Notes under the pieces: model-generated
Told to the model about the DNA's origin: nothing
What the model saw: the letters and a program-made list of their open reading frames with translations, nothing else
Databases searched by the model: none
NCBI RefSeq assembly: GCF_001641695.1
Contig: NZ_LSEF01000071.1
Location: 1 to 59,913 of the forward strand
DNA length: 59,913 bases
DNA from: Bradyrhizobium neotropicale
GTDB taxonomy: Bacteria; Pseudomonadota; Alphaproteobacteria; Rhizobiales; Xanthobacteraceae
Reading direction: 5' to 3'
Program-made: the position numbers and the translations under genes
In this document: piece by piece, positions 17,425 to 26,573 of the stretch
Position numbering within the stretch: position 1 is the first letter of the stretch
How the letters are laid out: every line of letters begins with the position of its first letter

Positions 17425-18303
17425 ATGGGACTACTCGACGGCAAGGTCGCGCTGATCACCGGCGCGGGCGGGGGGCTCGGTGAGGCCTACGCAAAGCTGT
17501 TCGCGCGGGAAGGGGCATCCGTCCTCGTCAACGACCTCGGCGGGCCCCGCGACGGTTCCGGCGCCGACAAGTCGATGGCGCAGATGGTGGTGGACGCAAT
17601 CAAGGCCGGAGGCGGCAAGGCGGTCGCCAACGGGGCCGACATCTCCACCATGGAGGGTGGCCAGTCGGTGTTCGACGACGCCATCAAGCATTTCGGCCGC
17701 GCCGACATCCTCGTCAACAATGCCGGCATCCTGCGCGACCAGACCTTCGCAAAAGCCTCCGAGGCCGACTGGGACAAGGTCATCAAGGTGCATCTCAAGG
17801 GCACCTTTTGTTGCACCATGCCGGTGTTTCGCTGGATGCGGGAAAACGGCGGCGGCGTCATCGTCAACACCTCCTCGACCTCGGGCCTGATCGGTAATTT
17901 CGGCCAGACCAATTACGGCGCGGCCAAGGGCGGCATCTGGGGCCTGTCCAACGTGCTGGCGATCGAGGGCCGCAAATACAACATCCGGATCTGGACGCTG
18001 GCCCCGGGCGCGCTGACCCGCATGACCGCAGACCTGCCCCGCTATAAGGAGAACCCCGGTGCGGCGCTGGGGCCGGACGGCATCGCGCCGGCCGTGCTAT
18101 ACATGGTCAGCGATTTGTCGGGCGACCAGACCGGCAAGGTGCTGGGCGTGTCCGGGCCCCGCGGCGTGCGCGAAATGCGGATGATGGAGATGGAAGGCTG
18201 GAAACCGCCGCACACCGGCTGGAACGCCCAGGACATCGTCGATCACGCCAAGGAGATCTTCTTCTCCGAGGAGCAGATCAAGATGGGCGCGCGGCGGTTT
18301 TAG
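17425..18303 (+). CDS. SDR-family 3-hydroxyacyl-CoA dehydrogenase (MFE-2-like)
   Basis: The 292-aa protein has the nucleotide-binding GAGGGLG, the NNAG motif, and the catalytic Tyr/Lys in NYGAAKGG. The insert LVNDLGGPRDGSGADKSMA after the second strand is typical of the dehydrogenase part of multifunctional enzyme type 2. It probably oxidises (R)-3-hydroxyacyl-CoA made by the preceding MaoC hydratase. AGGGAGAAG precedes the ATG. Confidence 0.9.
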   Translation: MGLLDGKVALITGAGGGLGEAYAKLFAREGASVLVNDLGGPRDGSGADKSMAQMVVDAIKAGGGKAVANGADISTMEGGQSVFDDAIKHFGRADILVNNAGILRDQTFAKASEADWDKVIKVHLKGTFCCTMPVFRWMRENGGGVIVNTSSTSGLIGNFGQTNYGAAKGGIWGLSNVLAIEGRKYNIRIWTLAPGALTRMTADLPRYKENPGAALGPDGIAPAVLYMVSDLSGDQTGKVLGVSGPRGVREMRMMEMEGWKPPHTGWNAQDIVDHAKEIFFSEEQIKMGARRF

Positions 18304-18310
18304 GAGTTGC

Positions 18311-18496
18311 CGTCATCCCGGGGCACGCGAAGCGTGAGCCCGGGATCCATACTCCCGGCGCGTTTGGCCCTTGGGCCATTCGCGCAACCCAAATAGGCCG
18401 GCGCGCCTATTCTTAGTTTTCTGCGAATGCGGCAACCCGCACACGCAGCGTGGTTATGGATTCCGGGCTCGCGACTGCGTCGCGCCCCGGAACGAC
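18311..18496. repeat. Palindromic repeat (GTCATCCCGGGGC type)
   Basis: Bases 18,311-18,350 contain GTCATCCCGGGGC and GAGCCCGGGATCCAT; the far side carries GGATTCCGGGCTC and GCGCCCCGGAACGAC, so the outer arms form an imperfect stem around a roughly 90-base centre. It separates the SDR gene from the DHDPS-family gene. Confidence 0.7.
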
Positions 18497-18519
18497 AATT
18501 AGAGAGAGACGAGGCACTT

Positions 18520-19473
18520 ATGAAACTCACCGCCGATGCCAAGGGCACCTTCGCAATCGCGCCGACGCCGTTCCACGATGACGGCCGGATCGATGAGCGC
18601 TCGATCGACCGCCTGGCCGATTTCTACGAGGAGGTCGGCTGCGACGGCGTCACGGTGCTCGGCATCCTCGGCGAGGCGCCGAAGCTCGATGCCGCCGAGG
18701 CCGAGCAGGTGGCGGTGCGCTTCGTCAAGCGCGCCAAGAAGATGCAGGTGATCGTCGGCGTCTCGGCGCCCGGCTTTGCCACCATGCGCTCGCTGGCGAA
18801 GGCCTCGATGGATGCAGGCGCCGCCGGCGTGATGATCGCGCCGCCGCCGTCGCTGCGCACCGACGACCAGATCACCGGCTATTTCAAGCAGGCCGCTGAA
18901 GCGATCGGCCCCGACGTGCCCTGGGTGCTCCAGGACTATCCGCTGACCCTGTCGGTGGTGTTCACCCCCGCGGTGATCCGCAAGATCGTCACCGACAATC
19001 CGAACTGCGTGATGCTCAAGCACGAGGACTGGCCGGGGCTGGAGAAGATCTCGACGCTGCGCAACTTCCAGAAGGACGGTTCGCTGCGGCCGCTCTCGAT
19101 CCTGTGCGGCAATGGCGGCCTGTTCCTCGATTTCGAGATGGAGCGCGGCGCCGACGGCGCGATGACCGGCTACGCCTTCCCCGAATTGCTGATCGACGTC
19201 GTGCGGCTGTCGAAGGAGGGCAAGCGCGATGCCGCGCATGACCTGTTCGACGCTCACCTGCCGCTGATCCGCTACGAGCAGCAGCCCGGGGCAGGGCTCG
19301 CCGTACGCAAATACGTTCTCCAGAAGCGCGGCATCATCGCCTCCAGCGCGCAGCGCAAGCCCGGCGCGACCATCACCGCGGCGGCGAAGGCCGAGGTCGA
19401 TTATCTCCTGTCGCGCGTCGCCCGCGTCGACAAGCGCGCCAATCTCCAGCCGCAATCGAGCGCCGCAGGTTAA
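18520..19473 (+). CDS. Dihydrodipicolinate synthase (DapA) family aldolase
   Basis: The 317-aa protein has the family layout: GTFAIAPTPFHDDG at the start, GVTVLGILGEAPKL as the oxoacid-binding region, the catalytic tyrosine area LQDYPLTLS and a lysine in VMLKHEDWPG. Outside lysine synthesis, members act as aldolases or dehydratases on sugar acids and related oxoacids. The context (catabolic acyl-CoA genes, no lysine genes) favours a catabolic enzyme. The ATG at 18,520 follows a purine-rich AGAGAGAGACGAGG. Confidence 0.85.
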   Translation: MKLTADAKGTFAIAPTPFHDDGRIDERSIDRLADFYEEVGCDGVTVLGILGEAPKLDAAEAEQVAVRFVKRAKKMQVIVGVSAPGFATMRSLAKASMDAGAAGVMIAPPPSLRTDDQITGYFKQAAEAIGPDVPWVLQDYPLTLSVVFTPAVIRKIVTDNPNCVMLKHEDWPGLEKISTLRNFQKDGSLRPLSILCGNGGLFLDFEMERGADGAMTGYAFPELLIDVVRLSKEGKRDAAHDLFDAHLPLIRYEQQPGAGLAVRKYVLQKRGIIASSAQRKPGATITAAAKAEVDYLLSRVARVDKRANLQPQSSAAG

Positions 19474-19477
19474 TCGC

Positions 19478-20293
19478 ATGGCCGAGACATCAGCATCACG
19501 TCCCGCTTCGACGATCCTCCTGCTGCGCGACTGCGCGAGTGTAGACGGCGACAGCCGCGACGAGATCGAAGTCTTCATGATGGTCCGCCATCATCAGATC
19601 GAGTTCAATTCGGGCGCGCTGGTGTTTCCCGGCGGCAGCGTCGATGCCGGCGACAACGAGATCGTCGCCCGGTCCGACCTGTATTCAGGCGGCGAGGGAC
19701 TAAGCGAGGCCGATCGGGGCTTCCGCATCGCCGCGATCCGCGAGACTTTCGAGGAGAGCGGCATCCTGCTGGCGCGGTTGAGAGGCTCATCCGCGCCGGT
19801 CGATGCCAAACGTGCCGGCGAGATCGCGGACAAGCATCGGGTCGCGCTCAACGAGCACAAGATCAGCTTTCTCAGCATTCTCGCCGACAACGGCCTCCAG
19901 CTCGCGCTGGATACTTTGGTGCCTTACGCGCACTGGATCACACCGGAGGGCATGCCCAAGCGTTTCGACACCTGGTTCTTCCTTGCGGCCGCGCCGCCCG
20001 ACCAGCTCGGTGCACATGACGGCAGAGAGTCGACGGATTCGATCTGGGTGTCGCCGCGCGAGGCAGTGGAGGGCGGCGAGAGCGGGCGCTTCAAGCTGCC
20101 GTTCCCGACCACGCGCAACCTGATCCGGCTGGCGAAGCAGGGCAGCGTGAGCGCGGCGATCGACCATGCCCGCGGCATGTCCATCGTCACGGTCATGCCG
20201 GTGATGACGAAGACCGAAAGCGGCCGCCAGCTCCGCATTCCCCGCGAGGCCGGCTATGACGGCGAGGTGTTCGAGGTCGGCGCGGTCGGCTGA
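19478..20293 (+). CDS. Nudix hydrolase with an expanded Nudix region
   Basis: The 271-aa protein contains the second half of the Nudix box, RETFEESGILLAR, with the GG(S/G) start at VFPGGSVDAGD. Between them lies an insert of about 25 residues, as in CoA- or large-substrate Nudix enzymes (NUDT7/19-like). It probably hydrolyses a nucleoside diphosphate-linked substrate, perhaps acyl-CoA, which would fit its location only 4 bases after the aldolase gene in a catabolic run. Confidence 0.8.
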   Translation: MAETSASRPASTILLLRDCASVDGDSRDEIEVFMMVRHHQIEFNSGALVFPGGSVDAGDNEIVARSDLYSGGEGLSEADRGFRIAAIRETFEESGILLARLRGSSAPVDAKRAGEIADKHRVALNEHKISFLSILADNGLQLALDTLVPYAHWITPEGMPKRFDTWFFLAAAPPDQLGAHDGRESTDSIWVSPREAVEGGESGRFKLPFPTTRNLIRLAKQGSVSAAIDHARGMSIVTVMPVMTKTESGRQLRIPREAGYDGEVFEVGAVG

Positions 20294-20373
20294 CACACTT
20301 CGATGCGTAGCGAATTATCGGTGATCCTGACGCGGTAAGTTCCGCTGCCTCGAGGCAGGACGGACCGCGTGAC

Positions 20374-21288
20374 ATGGACAGCCGGCAGGACACCAACATC
20401 ACCGTCGAGCTGGCGCTGCTGCTTGCGCTCGCCACGTTCTGGGGCGGCTCCTACACCTTCATCAAGCTCGGCGTTGCCACCATCCCGCCGATCACGCTGA
20501 TCGCGGCGCGTACCGCGATCGCGGGCCTCTTGCTGCTCGCGGTGATGCGAGCGCGCGGCATCAGCATGCCGACGGACGCCGCGACGTGGCAGCGCTTCGC
20601 CTTCCAGGCCGTGCTCAACAGCGTCATCCCCTGGACGCTGATTGCCTGGAGCGAGCGTCATGTCGATGCCGCGCTCGCCACCATCCTCAATTCGGCCGCG
20701 CCGATCTTCACCTTCCTGTTCACGGTCACTGTGACCCGGCACGAGGCGACGACGCCGCGCAAGCTGGTCGGGGTGGTCGCCGGGATGGCCGGCATCTGCC
20801 TGATCGTCGGCGTCGATGCATTTCATGACGTCGGCCGCGGCCTCGTCGCGGAGGCGGCGATCGTCGCCGCCACCATCTGCTACGCCTGCGCCGCGATCTT
20901 CAGCCGCGGCTTCAAGGGCCTCGATCCGATGGCGCCCGCCGCCGGCTCGCTGCTGGCGGGGGCGGCGGCGCTGATCCCGGCCTCGCTCGTGGTCGAGCAG
21001 CCCTGGACGTTATCGCCCTCGCTGGCTTCCGTGCTGGCGCTGCTCGCGCTCGCCGTGTTTTCGACCGCCGCGGCGTTCGCGATCTACTTCCGCCTGATCC
21101 AGACCCTCGGCTCGGTCGGCACCACCGCGCAGGCCTATCTCCGCGTGCCCATCGGGGTCGCCATCAGCGTCGCCTTCCTCGGCGAAAGCCTGAGCCAGAC
21201 CGCCTGGATCGGGCTTGCCTGCGTCGTCGTCGGCGTTGCCGCCATGACCATCCCGGCGAGGGGCCCGGTCAGCGTCAAAACGTCCTGA
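20374..21288 (+). CDS. DMT-superfamily transporter (EamA)
   Basis: The 304-aa protein is very hydrophobic, with about ten transmembrane helices in two EamA repeats; the first starts ALLLALATFWGGSYTFIKLG and the second begins after residue 150. Family members export small metabolites or amino acids. The cargo cannot be deduced. It is a separate unit from the Nudix gene. Confidence 0.85.
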   Translation: MDSRQDTNITVELALLLALATFWGGSYTFIKLGVATIPPITLIAARTAIAGLLLLAVMRARGISMPTDAATWQRFAFQAVLNSVIPWTLIAWSERHVDAALATILNSAAPIFTFLFTVTVTRHEATTPRKLVGVVAGMAGICLIVGVDAFHDVGRGLVAEAAIVAATICYACAAIFSRGFKGLDPMAPAAGSLLAGAAALIPASLVVEQPWTLSPSLASVLALLALAVFSTAAAFAIYFRLIQTLGSVGTTAQAYLRVPIGVAISVAFLGESLSQTAWIGLACVVVGVAAMTIPARGPVSVKTS

Positions 21289-21420
21289 CCGGAAAGGTTA
21301 ACCGAGGAGGGAGGGCGGTCGCGGCTTGCAATTTTAAGGATATTCCGCGGCCGAAGGCATGTTCCCCCAAGGCCGCAAGACGTCGTATATTGGGCTGCCA
21401 GGAGCCCGGTCACCACACCA

Positions 21421-24108
21421 ATGTCCGCCGAATTGTCGCCGAACCCCGAGAAAAAGCGAATATTCTCGCTCTCCATCGGCCAGCTGACGTTCGGCAGCTT
21501 CCTGCTGGTGCTGGCGGTGATCATCGTCACCTCGACGGCGAGCGTGATCGCGATCCGGCACATCGATTCCACCTTCGCGGAGCTGCAGCGGCTCCAGAGT
21601 GTCGGCGATCTCGCCGAGGACATTGACCGGCGCATGAACGAGCTGCGGCTGGCCGCACGTGACTTCGTCACCGATCCCGGCGCCGGCATCCAGTTCAAGC
21701 AGGTCGGCGAGGCGGCCGCAACGCTCAGCGACATCTTGAAGAAGACCCGCATCGAGCTCGCGCCCGAGCAGCAGGACATGATCGACGGGGTCACCGAGCG
21801 GCTCGCGACCTACCGCAGCGGGCTGGATCGCATCTCCACCTTGATCGACCGGCGCGCCCAGCTGCTGGCCGGCTTGCCGCCCTTGCGCGACCAGTTCGAC
21901 GCGGCCGTCGCCGGAACCGCGGACCGCGAGCTGGCGGCCCACCTGTCGGAAGCGCAGAGCCGGATCGCGCTGGGGTTGCTGGCGCGCAATCCGTCGGCGG
22001 CCGAGCAGGCCGCGCAGAGCATGCGGACGATGGATATCGCTGACGCCAAGCTGAAGGCAGCGGTGGACGGCTATGCCGAGGCCATCATCGCCGTGGCCGT
22101 CCGGGAACGGCAGATCGCCGATATCGACCGCGAGGTGCTGGGTACCGAGGGCCGTCTGATCGGCCGCGTCACCGAATTGTTGCGCGAGGTCAGCGCGCGG
22201 CGCGGCCACGTGCTGTCGCGCGACTTCGCCCGTACGCTGACCGAGGCGAGATGGCAGAGCATCGTGTTCGGCACGATCGGCGTGCTGATCGGCATCGTCG
22301 CGGCCGCCTTCGTCGTGCGGCGGACCGTCCGGCCGCTCGCAAAGATCGCAAGGTCGATCCGCGCGCTCGCTGCCGGCGAGAAGAACGCGTCGATCCCGTC
22401 GGCCGACCTTGACAACGAAATCGGCGACATCGCCCGCGCCGCCGAGGTGTTCCGCCGTGCGCTGGAGGAGGCCGACACGGCCCGCGAGGCCGCGGTGCGC
22501 GCGCTGACCGAGCAACGGCTTGCGGAAGAGAGCTATCGCAAGCTGTTCGAAGGCTCGGTCGACGGCATCTATGTCACGACGCCGGCCGGCGACCTCCTCA
22601 ACGCCAATCCGGCGCTGGCGCGGATGATGGGCTACGACAGTCCGCAACACCTCATCGACAGCATCAACGATATCGCCCACACCATCTACGTCCATCCAGA
22701 GGCGCGCGCCGAATATCAGCGGCTGATGGAGCGCGACGGCATGGTGCGCGAGTTCGAGTACCAGGTGCGCCAGCGCAGCGGCAACATTTTGTGGCTCTCG
22801 GACAGTGCGACAGGCGTGCGGGACGAGCAGGGCAGGATCGTCCGTTACGAGGGCACGCTGCGCGATATCACCGACCAGAAGCGCGCTGAAGATGCGATCG
22901 CCGAGGGCCGGCGCCTGCTGCAGCAGGTTATCGACACCGTACCCGCCGTGATCAACGTCAAGGACCGCGACCTGCGCTATGTGCTGATGAACCGCTACAT
23001 GGCCGGCATCTTCGGCATCGAGCCCGGCGATGCGCTTGGCCGCACCACGGCCGACCTGATGTCGCGCTACGGCGCCGCCAAGACCGACGAGAACGACAAG
23101 CGGGTGCTCAAGCTCCGCAAGGGGCTCGGCTTCTACGAGGAGGAGTACAAGGACGCCTCCGGCAGCATGCGGCAATGGCTCGTCAACAAGCTGCCGCTGC
23201 TCGATACCGAGGGCGAGATCGAGCGGATCGTCACCGTGGCGCTCGACATCGGCGAGCGCAAACGCGGCGAGCTGGAGATGCGCAAGGCGAAGGAAGCCGC
23301 CGAGACCGCGCTGCGCAATCTGCGCGAGACCCAGGCCTCGCTGATCGAGGCGGAGAAGCTCGCGGCGCTCGGGCGGCTGGTCGCCGGCGTCGCGCATGAG
23401 GTCAACAATCCCGTCGGCATCAGCCTGACGGTCGCCTCCGCGCTCGAGCGCAAGACCGCGATGTTCAGCGCCGATGTCGAGCGGGGCGAGCTGCGCCGCT
23501 CGACGCTGAACGATTATCTCAACACCAGCCGCGATGCGTCCTCGCAGCTCGTGGCCAATCTCAACCGCGCCGCCGAGCTGATCCAGTCGTTCAAGCAGGT
23601 CGCTGCCGACCGCAACTATTCGGACCAGCGCACCTTCGACCTTGCCGACCTCACCGAGCAGGTGGTGATGAGCCTGCGGCCGGGCCTGCGCAAACACAAC
23701 CTGACGCTCAACGTCGACTGTCAGCCCGATCTGACCATGAACAGCTATCCCGGCCCGTACGGCCAGGTGCTGACCAACCTGTTCCTCAATGCGGTGGCGC
23801 ACGCCTTCCCGGATGGACGTCCGGGGATCATCGACATCCAGGTGCGCGAGTCCGGCAAGGACAATGTCGAGATCATCTTCTGCGACAATGGCTGCGGCAT
23901 GAGCCTCGATGTGCGCCGCCGCGCCTTCGATCCGTTTTTTACGACGCGGCGCGACCAGGGCGGCACGGGCCTCGGCCTGCACATCGTCTACAGCATCGTC
24001 ACCAACCGGCTGGGTGGACGGCTCGATCTCGATTCCGAGCCGGGCGGCGGGACGCGCATCCAGATGATCCTGCCGCGCACGGCGCCGCTCGAGCAGGCTG
24101 CGGAATAG
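21421..24108 (+). CDS. Membrane PAS sensor histidine kinase
   Basis: The 895-aa protein has a first transmembrane helix at about 16-40, a periplasmic helical sensor region, a second helix at about 280-300, a HAMP linker (RRTVRPLAKIARSI), two PAS domains (about 370-490 and 500-620), a HisKA domain with phospho-acceptor in VAHEVNNPVG near 658, and an HATPase with LTNLFLNAVAHAF, DNGCGM and GGTGLGLHIV. There is no receiver domain and no adjacent response regulator, so it is an orphan kinase. The input signal is unknown. Confidence 0.92.
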   Translation: MSAELSPNPEKKRIFSLSIGQLTFGSFLLVLAVIIVTSTASVIAIRHIDSTFAELQRLQSVGDLAEDIDRRMNELRLAARDFVTDPGAGIQFKQVGEAAATLSDILKKTRIELAPEQQDMIDGVTERLATYRSGLDRISTLIDRRAQLLAGLPPLRDQFDAAVAGTADRELAAHLSEAQSRIALGLLARNPSAAEQAAQSMRTMDIADAKLKAAVDGYAEAIIAVAVRERQIADIDREVLGTEGRLIGRVTELLREVSARRGHVLSRDFARTLTEARWQSIVFGTIGVLIGIVAAAFVVRRTVRPLAKIARSIRALAAGEKNASIPSADLDNEIGDIARAAEVFRRALEEADTAREAAVRALTEQRLAEESYRKLFEGSVDGIYVTTPAGDLLNANPALARMMGYDSPQHLIDSINDIAHTIYVHPEARAEYQRLMERDGMVREFEYQVRQRSGNILWLSDSATGVRDEQGRIVRYEGTLRDITDQKRAEDAIAEGRRLLQQVIDTVPAVINVKDRDLRYVLMNRYMAGIFGIEPGDALGRTTADLMSRYGAAKTDENDKRVLKLRKGLGFYEEEYKDASGSMRQWLVNKLPLLDTEGEIERIVTVALDIGERKRGELEMRKAKEAAETALRNLRETQASLIEAEKLAALGRLVAGVAHEVNNPVGISLTVASALERKTAMFSADVERGELRRSTLNDYLNTSRDASSQLVANLNRAAELIQSFKQVAADRNYSDQRTFDLADLTEQVVMSLRPGLRKHNLTLNVDCQPDLTMNSYPGPYGQVLTNLFLNAVAHAFPDGRPGIIDIQVRESGKDNVEIIFCDNGCGMSLDVRRRAFDPFFTTRRDQGGTGLGLHIVYSIVTNRLGGRLDLDSEPGGGTRIQMILPRTAPLEQAAE

Positions 24109-24459
24109 CTAGTCTACGTCCGAAAGCTTGCGAAGCGTGGCGCCAAAGATCTGGCTGGCCTTGCCGACGAGCGCCGTCCCGGTCATCTCCGCGCGCGTAT
24201 CGGTGAAGGTGCCGCTGACGCCGATGCCGACCGGGGCCGGGCCGCCGAACAGGGGATTGTCGTCGCCGCGCGGGGAGGTGTGCCGTTGCACCAGCACCTC
24301 GCCCTTGAAGGTGTTGTCCTTCACCGTGTAGCTGCCGGTGTAATAGAGGTAGGCATCGCCGCCAAGAATCTGGCCGTCGCGAAACAGGATCACGCCGCTG
24401 CCCTTGCCGACTCGACCATCGAGCAGCGCCACATGAATCGAATAAAGACCGTTTTTCAT
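24109..24459 (-). CDS. GrlR-like regulatory protein
   Basis: The 116-aa protein reads MKNGLYSIHVALLDGRVGKGSGV, then FRDGQILGGDAYLYYTGSY and NTFKGEVLVQRHT; these match the GrlR-type beta-barrel family. GrlR itself represses type III secretion in enteropathogenic E. coli, but standalone homologs in rhizobia have no known role. Ten upstream codons are open but lack support. The stop codon abuts that of the kinase gene. Confidence 0.75.
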   Translation of the reverse strand: MKNGLYSIHVALLDGRVGKGSGVILFRDGQILGGDAYLYYTGSYTVKDNTFKGEVLVQRHTSPRGDDNPLFGGPAPVGIGVSGTFTDTRAEMTGTALVGKASQIFGATLRKLSDVD

Positions 24460-24614
24460 AACGCCCGCAGGTCGGCCACCTTCGCCCAAGGCGGACCGGT
24501 CCAGCTTTTATGCCAAAGCGCGTTGGCCTGCGCAACGCGTCAGATTGGCGACCGACAGCGCTGATCAATGCCGCGAACCGTAGTTATCCCGGCTTGTCTG
24601 TGACGTGGATATGA

Positions 24615-24821
24615 CGGCCTCATAGTGCCGCGGGACCAGTCGTTGCGAATCGGAGTTGGCCCGCGAAATGCATAACCATCATTGCACTGGCCGCGGGGTG
24701 CTGGAGCAAGACGAACGTGACCCACTGGATCTATTCCGGCGGCGATGAGCCGCGCCTGTACGGTACGCGTCCCACGAATTGCGAAGCAGAGCAGGTTGGC
24801 AAAGCGACACGCTGGCGAAGC
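24615..24821 (+). pseudogene. Open in-frame extension with a lipobox but no start codon
   Basis: In frame with the following gene and uninterrupted from 24,615, this stretch encodes ITIIALAAGCWSKTN, which resembles a lipoprotein signal with LAAGC lipobox. No ATG, GTG or TTG precedes that segment in frame. A GTG at 24,717 lies after it. It may be the decayed start of a lipoprotein gene, or chance. The rest of 24,460-24,821 shows no gene. Confidence 0.3.
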
Positions 24822-25208
24822 GTGCGCAGGCTCGGCTGCGCGTTCCTGCTGGTTGCGCTCGCTGCCCCCTTGGGGCACGCGCGCGACCGCGGCCAATTCG
24901 TCAACACCAATGCCGAATTGAAGGCCTGGTTCGACGGATTGCGCAGCGGCAAGGGGCCATGCTGCTCCGATGCCGACGGTTCGGCGATCTCGGACTCCGA
25001 CTGGGAGAGCAAGGACGGGCACTATCGTGTCCGCGTCCCGCGCTATGACTATGTGGTGAATGGTCAGGCGCAAGAGCTCGTCTGGGTCGATGTGCCCGAG
25101 GAAGCCGTGATCTCCGAGCCCAATCGGGTCGGACGTACCATGGTATGGCCGATCTACGGCTACACGGGCGTCACCATCCGCTGCTTCATGCCGGGCAGCA
25201 TGACCTAG
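24822..25208 (+). CDS. Small secreted protein, unknown function
   Basis: The 128-aa protein starts at a GTG with a good signal peptide (MRRLGCAFLLVALAAPLGHA), followed by a soluble domain with paired cysteines (GPCCSDADG) and a closing TIRCFMPG. I recognise it as a type of exported protein frequent in Bradyrhizobium but know no function. The reading frame is open further upstream to 24,615, with an alternative GTG at 24,717. Confidence 0.65.
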   Translation: MRRLGCAFLLVALAAPLGHARDRGQFVNTNAELKAWFDGLRSGKGPCCSDADGSAISDSDWESKDGHYRVRVPRYDYVVNGQAQELVWVDVPEEAVISEPNRVGRTMVWPIYGYTGVTIRCFMPGSMT

Positions 25209-25255
25209 CCGACGCAACCTGGGCTTGGGCGGCATAGAGCGCCGCCCACGCGGCA

Positions 25256-25639
25256 TCAGGTGTACTTCTTGTCGCGCTCGAGCAGCTCGATGGAGATGCC
25301 TTCCGGGCCGCGGATGAAGCAGATGCGGACGCCGGGCCGGATCGTCGTCGGCTCGCGCGTGAACTCGACGCCTTTGGCCTTGATCTCCGCGGCGACGGCG
25401 TCGATGTCCTTCACCGTGAGCCCGAAATGGTCGAGGCCCTGATGGGGATGCGGCGGGGGCGGGCTGACGGCATTGTCGCCCTCCAGCGGCGCAATGAAGA
25501 TCCTGGCGCCACCAAGGTTCACGTCGATCCGCCCCGGCGCGCGCACGATCTCGCCACCGAGGATATCCCGCAGCCAGGCCGCCGTGGCCTCCGGATCGGG
25601 GCTGCGCAGATGGACGTGATCCCAAGTGACGACTGGCAT
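25256..25639 (-). CDS. VOC family protein (glyoxalase/dioxygenase superfamily)
   Basis: The 127-aa protein has the VOC pattern WDHVHLRSPDPEATAAWLRD at the start, GLDHFGLTVKDIDAVAAEIKAKG in the middle and IRGPEGISIELLERDK at the end. The His, His and Glu positions match metal ligands of this superfamily. The substrate is not evident. The gene stands alone, with GGAGGAAATGAAATG-type ribosome binding sequence at its start. Confidence 0.85.
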   Translation of the reverse strand: MPVVTWDHVHLRSPDPEATAAWLRDILGGEIVRAPGRIDVNLGGARIFIAPLEGDNAVSPPPPHPHQGLDHFGLTVKDIDAVAAEIKAKGVEFTREPTTIRPGVRICFIRGPEGISIELLERDKKYT

Positions 25640-25858
25640 TTCATTTCCTCCCGACAGGGGCCTGCGATGTTGCAGTGCATGTTAGCGACCCCGGCCGGCA
25701 GTCGCCACCGTCGTTGCCGAATTCGCATGAGCGCGGGAACCATAGTTCCCCTATTGGATTAAGTAACTAGCGGTCGAATCCCTTATCGAAAGGCCGTATC
25801 GGCCTTGCAGGAAGCGTGATGCACAGAACGTGCTTCGGCCGCTGTCGGTGGTGCACCC

Positions 25859-26410
25859 ATGAACGCAGGGTTTGACCGGATCGGGTTGGGACACTTCGCC
25901 GGGATCGGCGACCGTCTGGCACGGAGAGCGACGATCATAGGCGTCTCATGTGGCCGAAGCCTCCTGTGGTTGCTGGCCGCGCTGATTGTCGGATGTGGTG
26001 TCTGGATGCTGACGCCTTCCAAGGGCAACAGTGCTGAAGGCGAGCCGCGGAAATCCGAGTTGGCGACCGTCGATCCCGCGCCGGCCACAACCCCTGCGGC
26101 AAGCCAGGCCGCGGCAGCCGAGCTCGATCACCTGCGGATCTCCTCCCAGACCTGGCGACGCGGCGGGCTTGGCTCGAAGGCGCTCGTGACGTTCACCCTG
26201 CGAAACGACAATGATTATGCCGTAAAGGATCTCGAGATCGTCTGTGCCTTCACCCGGCGCGACGGCAGCCATCTGACCGATCGCAGCCGCGTGCTTCCCG
26301 AAATCGTGAGCATGAAGAGCCGCAAGACGTTTGCGCGCATTTCCGTCGGCGTCATCAACGTCAATGCCGATCAGGCCAAGTGCTCGGTGATCGCAGCGCG
26401 GCGCGCGTAA
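25859..26410 (+). CDS. Membrane-anchored protein, unknown function
   Basis: The 183-aa protein has one transmembrane helix (LLWLLAALIVGCGVWML, about residues 35-51), a Pro/Ala-rich linker and a C-terminal beta-rich domain with TFTLRNDNDYAVKDLEIVC. That domain resembles periplasmic FxLyD-like modules. The start is uncertain because several start codons precede the helix. The function is unknown. Confidence 0.6.
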   Translation: MNAGFDRIGLGHFAGIGDRLARRATIIGVSCGRSLLWLLAALIVGCGVWMLTPSKGNSAEGEPRKSELATVDPAPATTPAASQAAAAELDHLRISSQTWRRGGLGSKALVTFTLRNDNDYAVKDLEIVCAFTRRDGSHLTDRSRVLPEIVSMKSRKTFARISVGVINVNADQAKCSVIAARRA

Positions 26411-26573
26411 GCGGCCGCAGGTTCCGATAGCGGAAAAGTTACCGTTAATGCCGCGTCGCCCAAAAAACGTGGTGTTGCCGGTTGAACCGAACAGCCCCAC
26501 TTATGAACGAATTAAAGGATCGCCGGTTAACGCGGAGTGCCCGCGCCTGGAAGCGCGCACGGAGCGATGTCCA

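Noticed and set aside
21334..23982. 882-aa open frame on the minus strand
   Set aside because: It lies opposite the sensor kinase gene with full HisKA and HATPase motifs. It has no recognisable domain and is a shadow.
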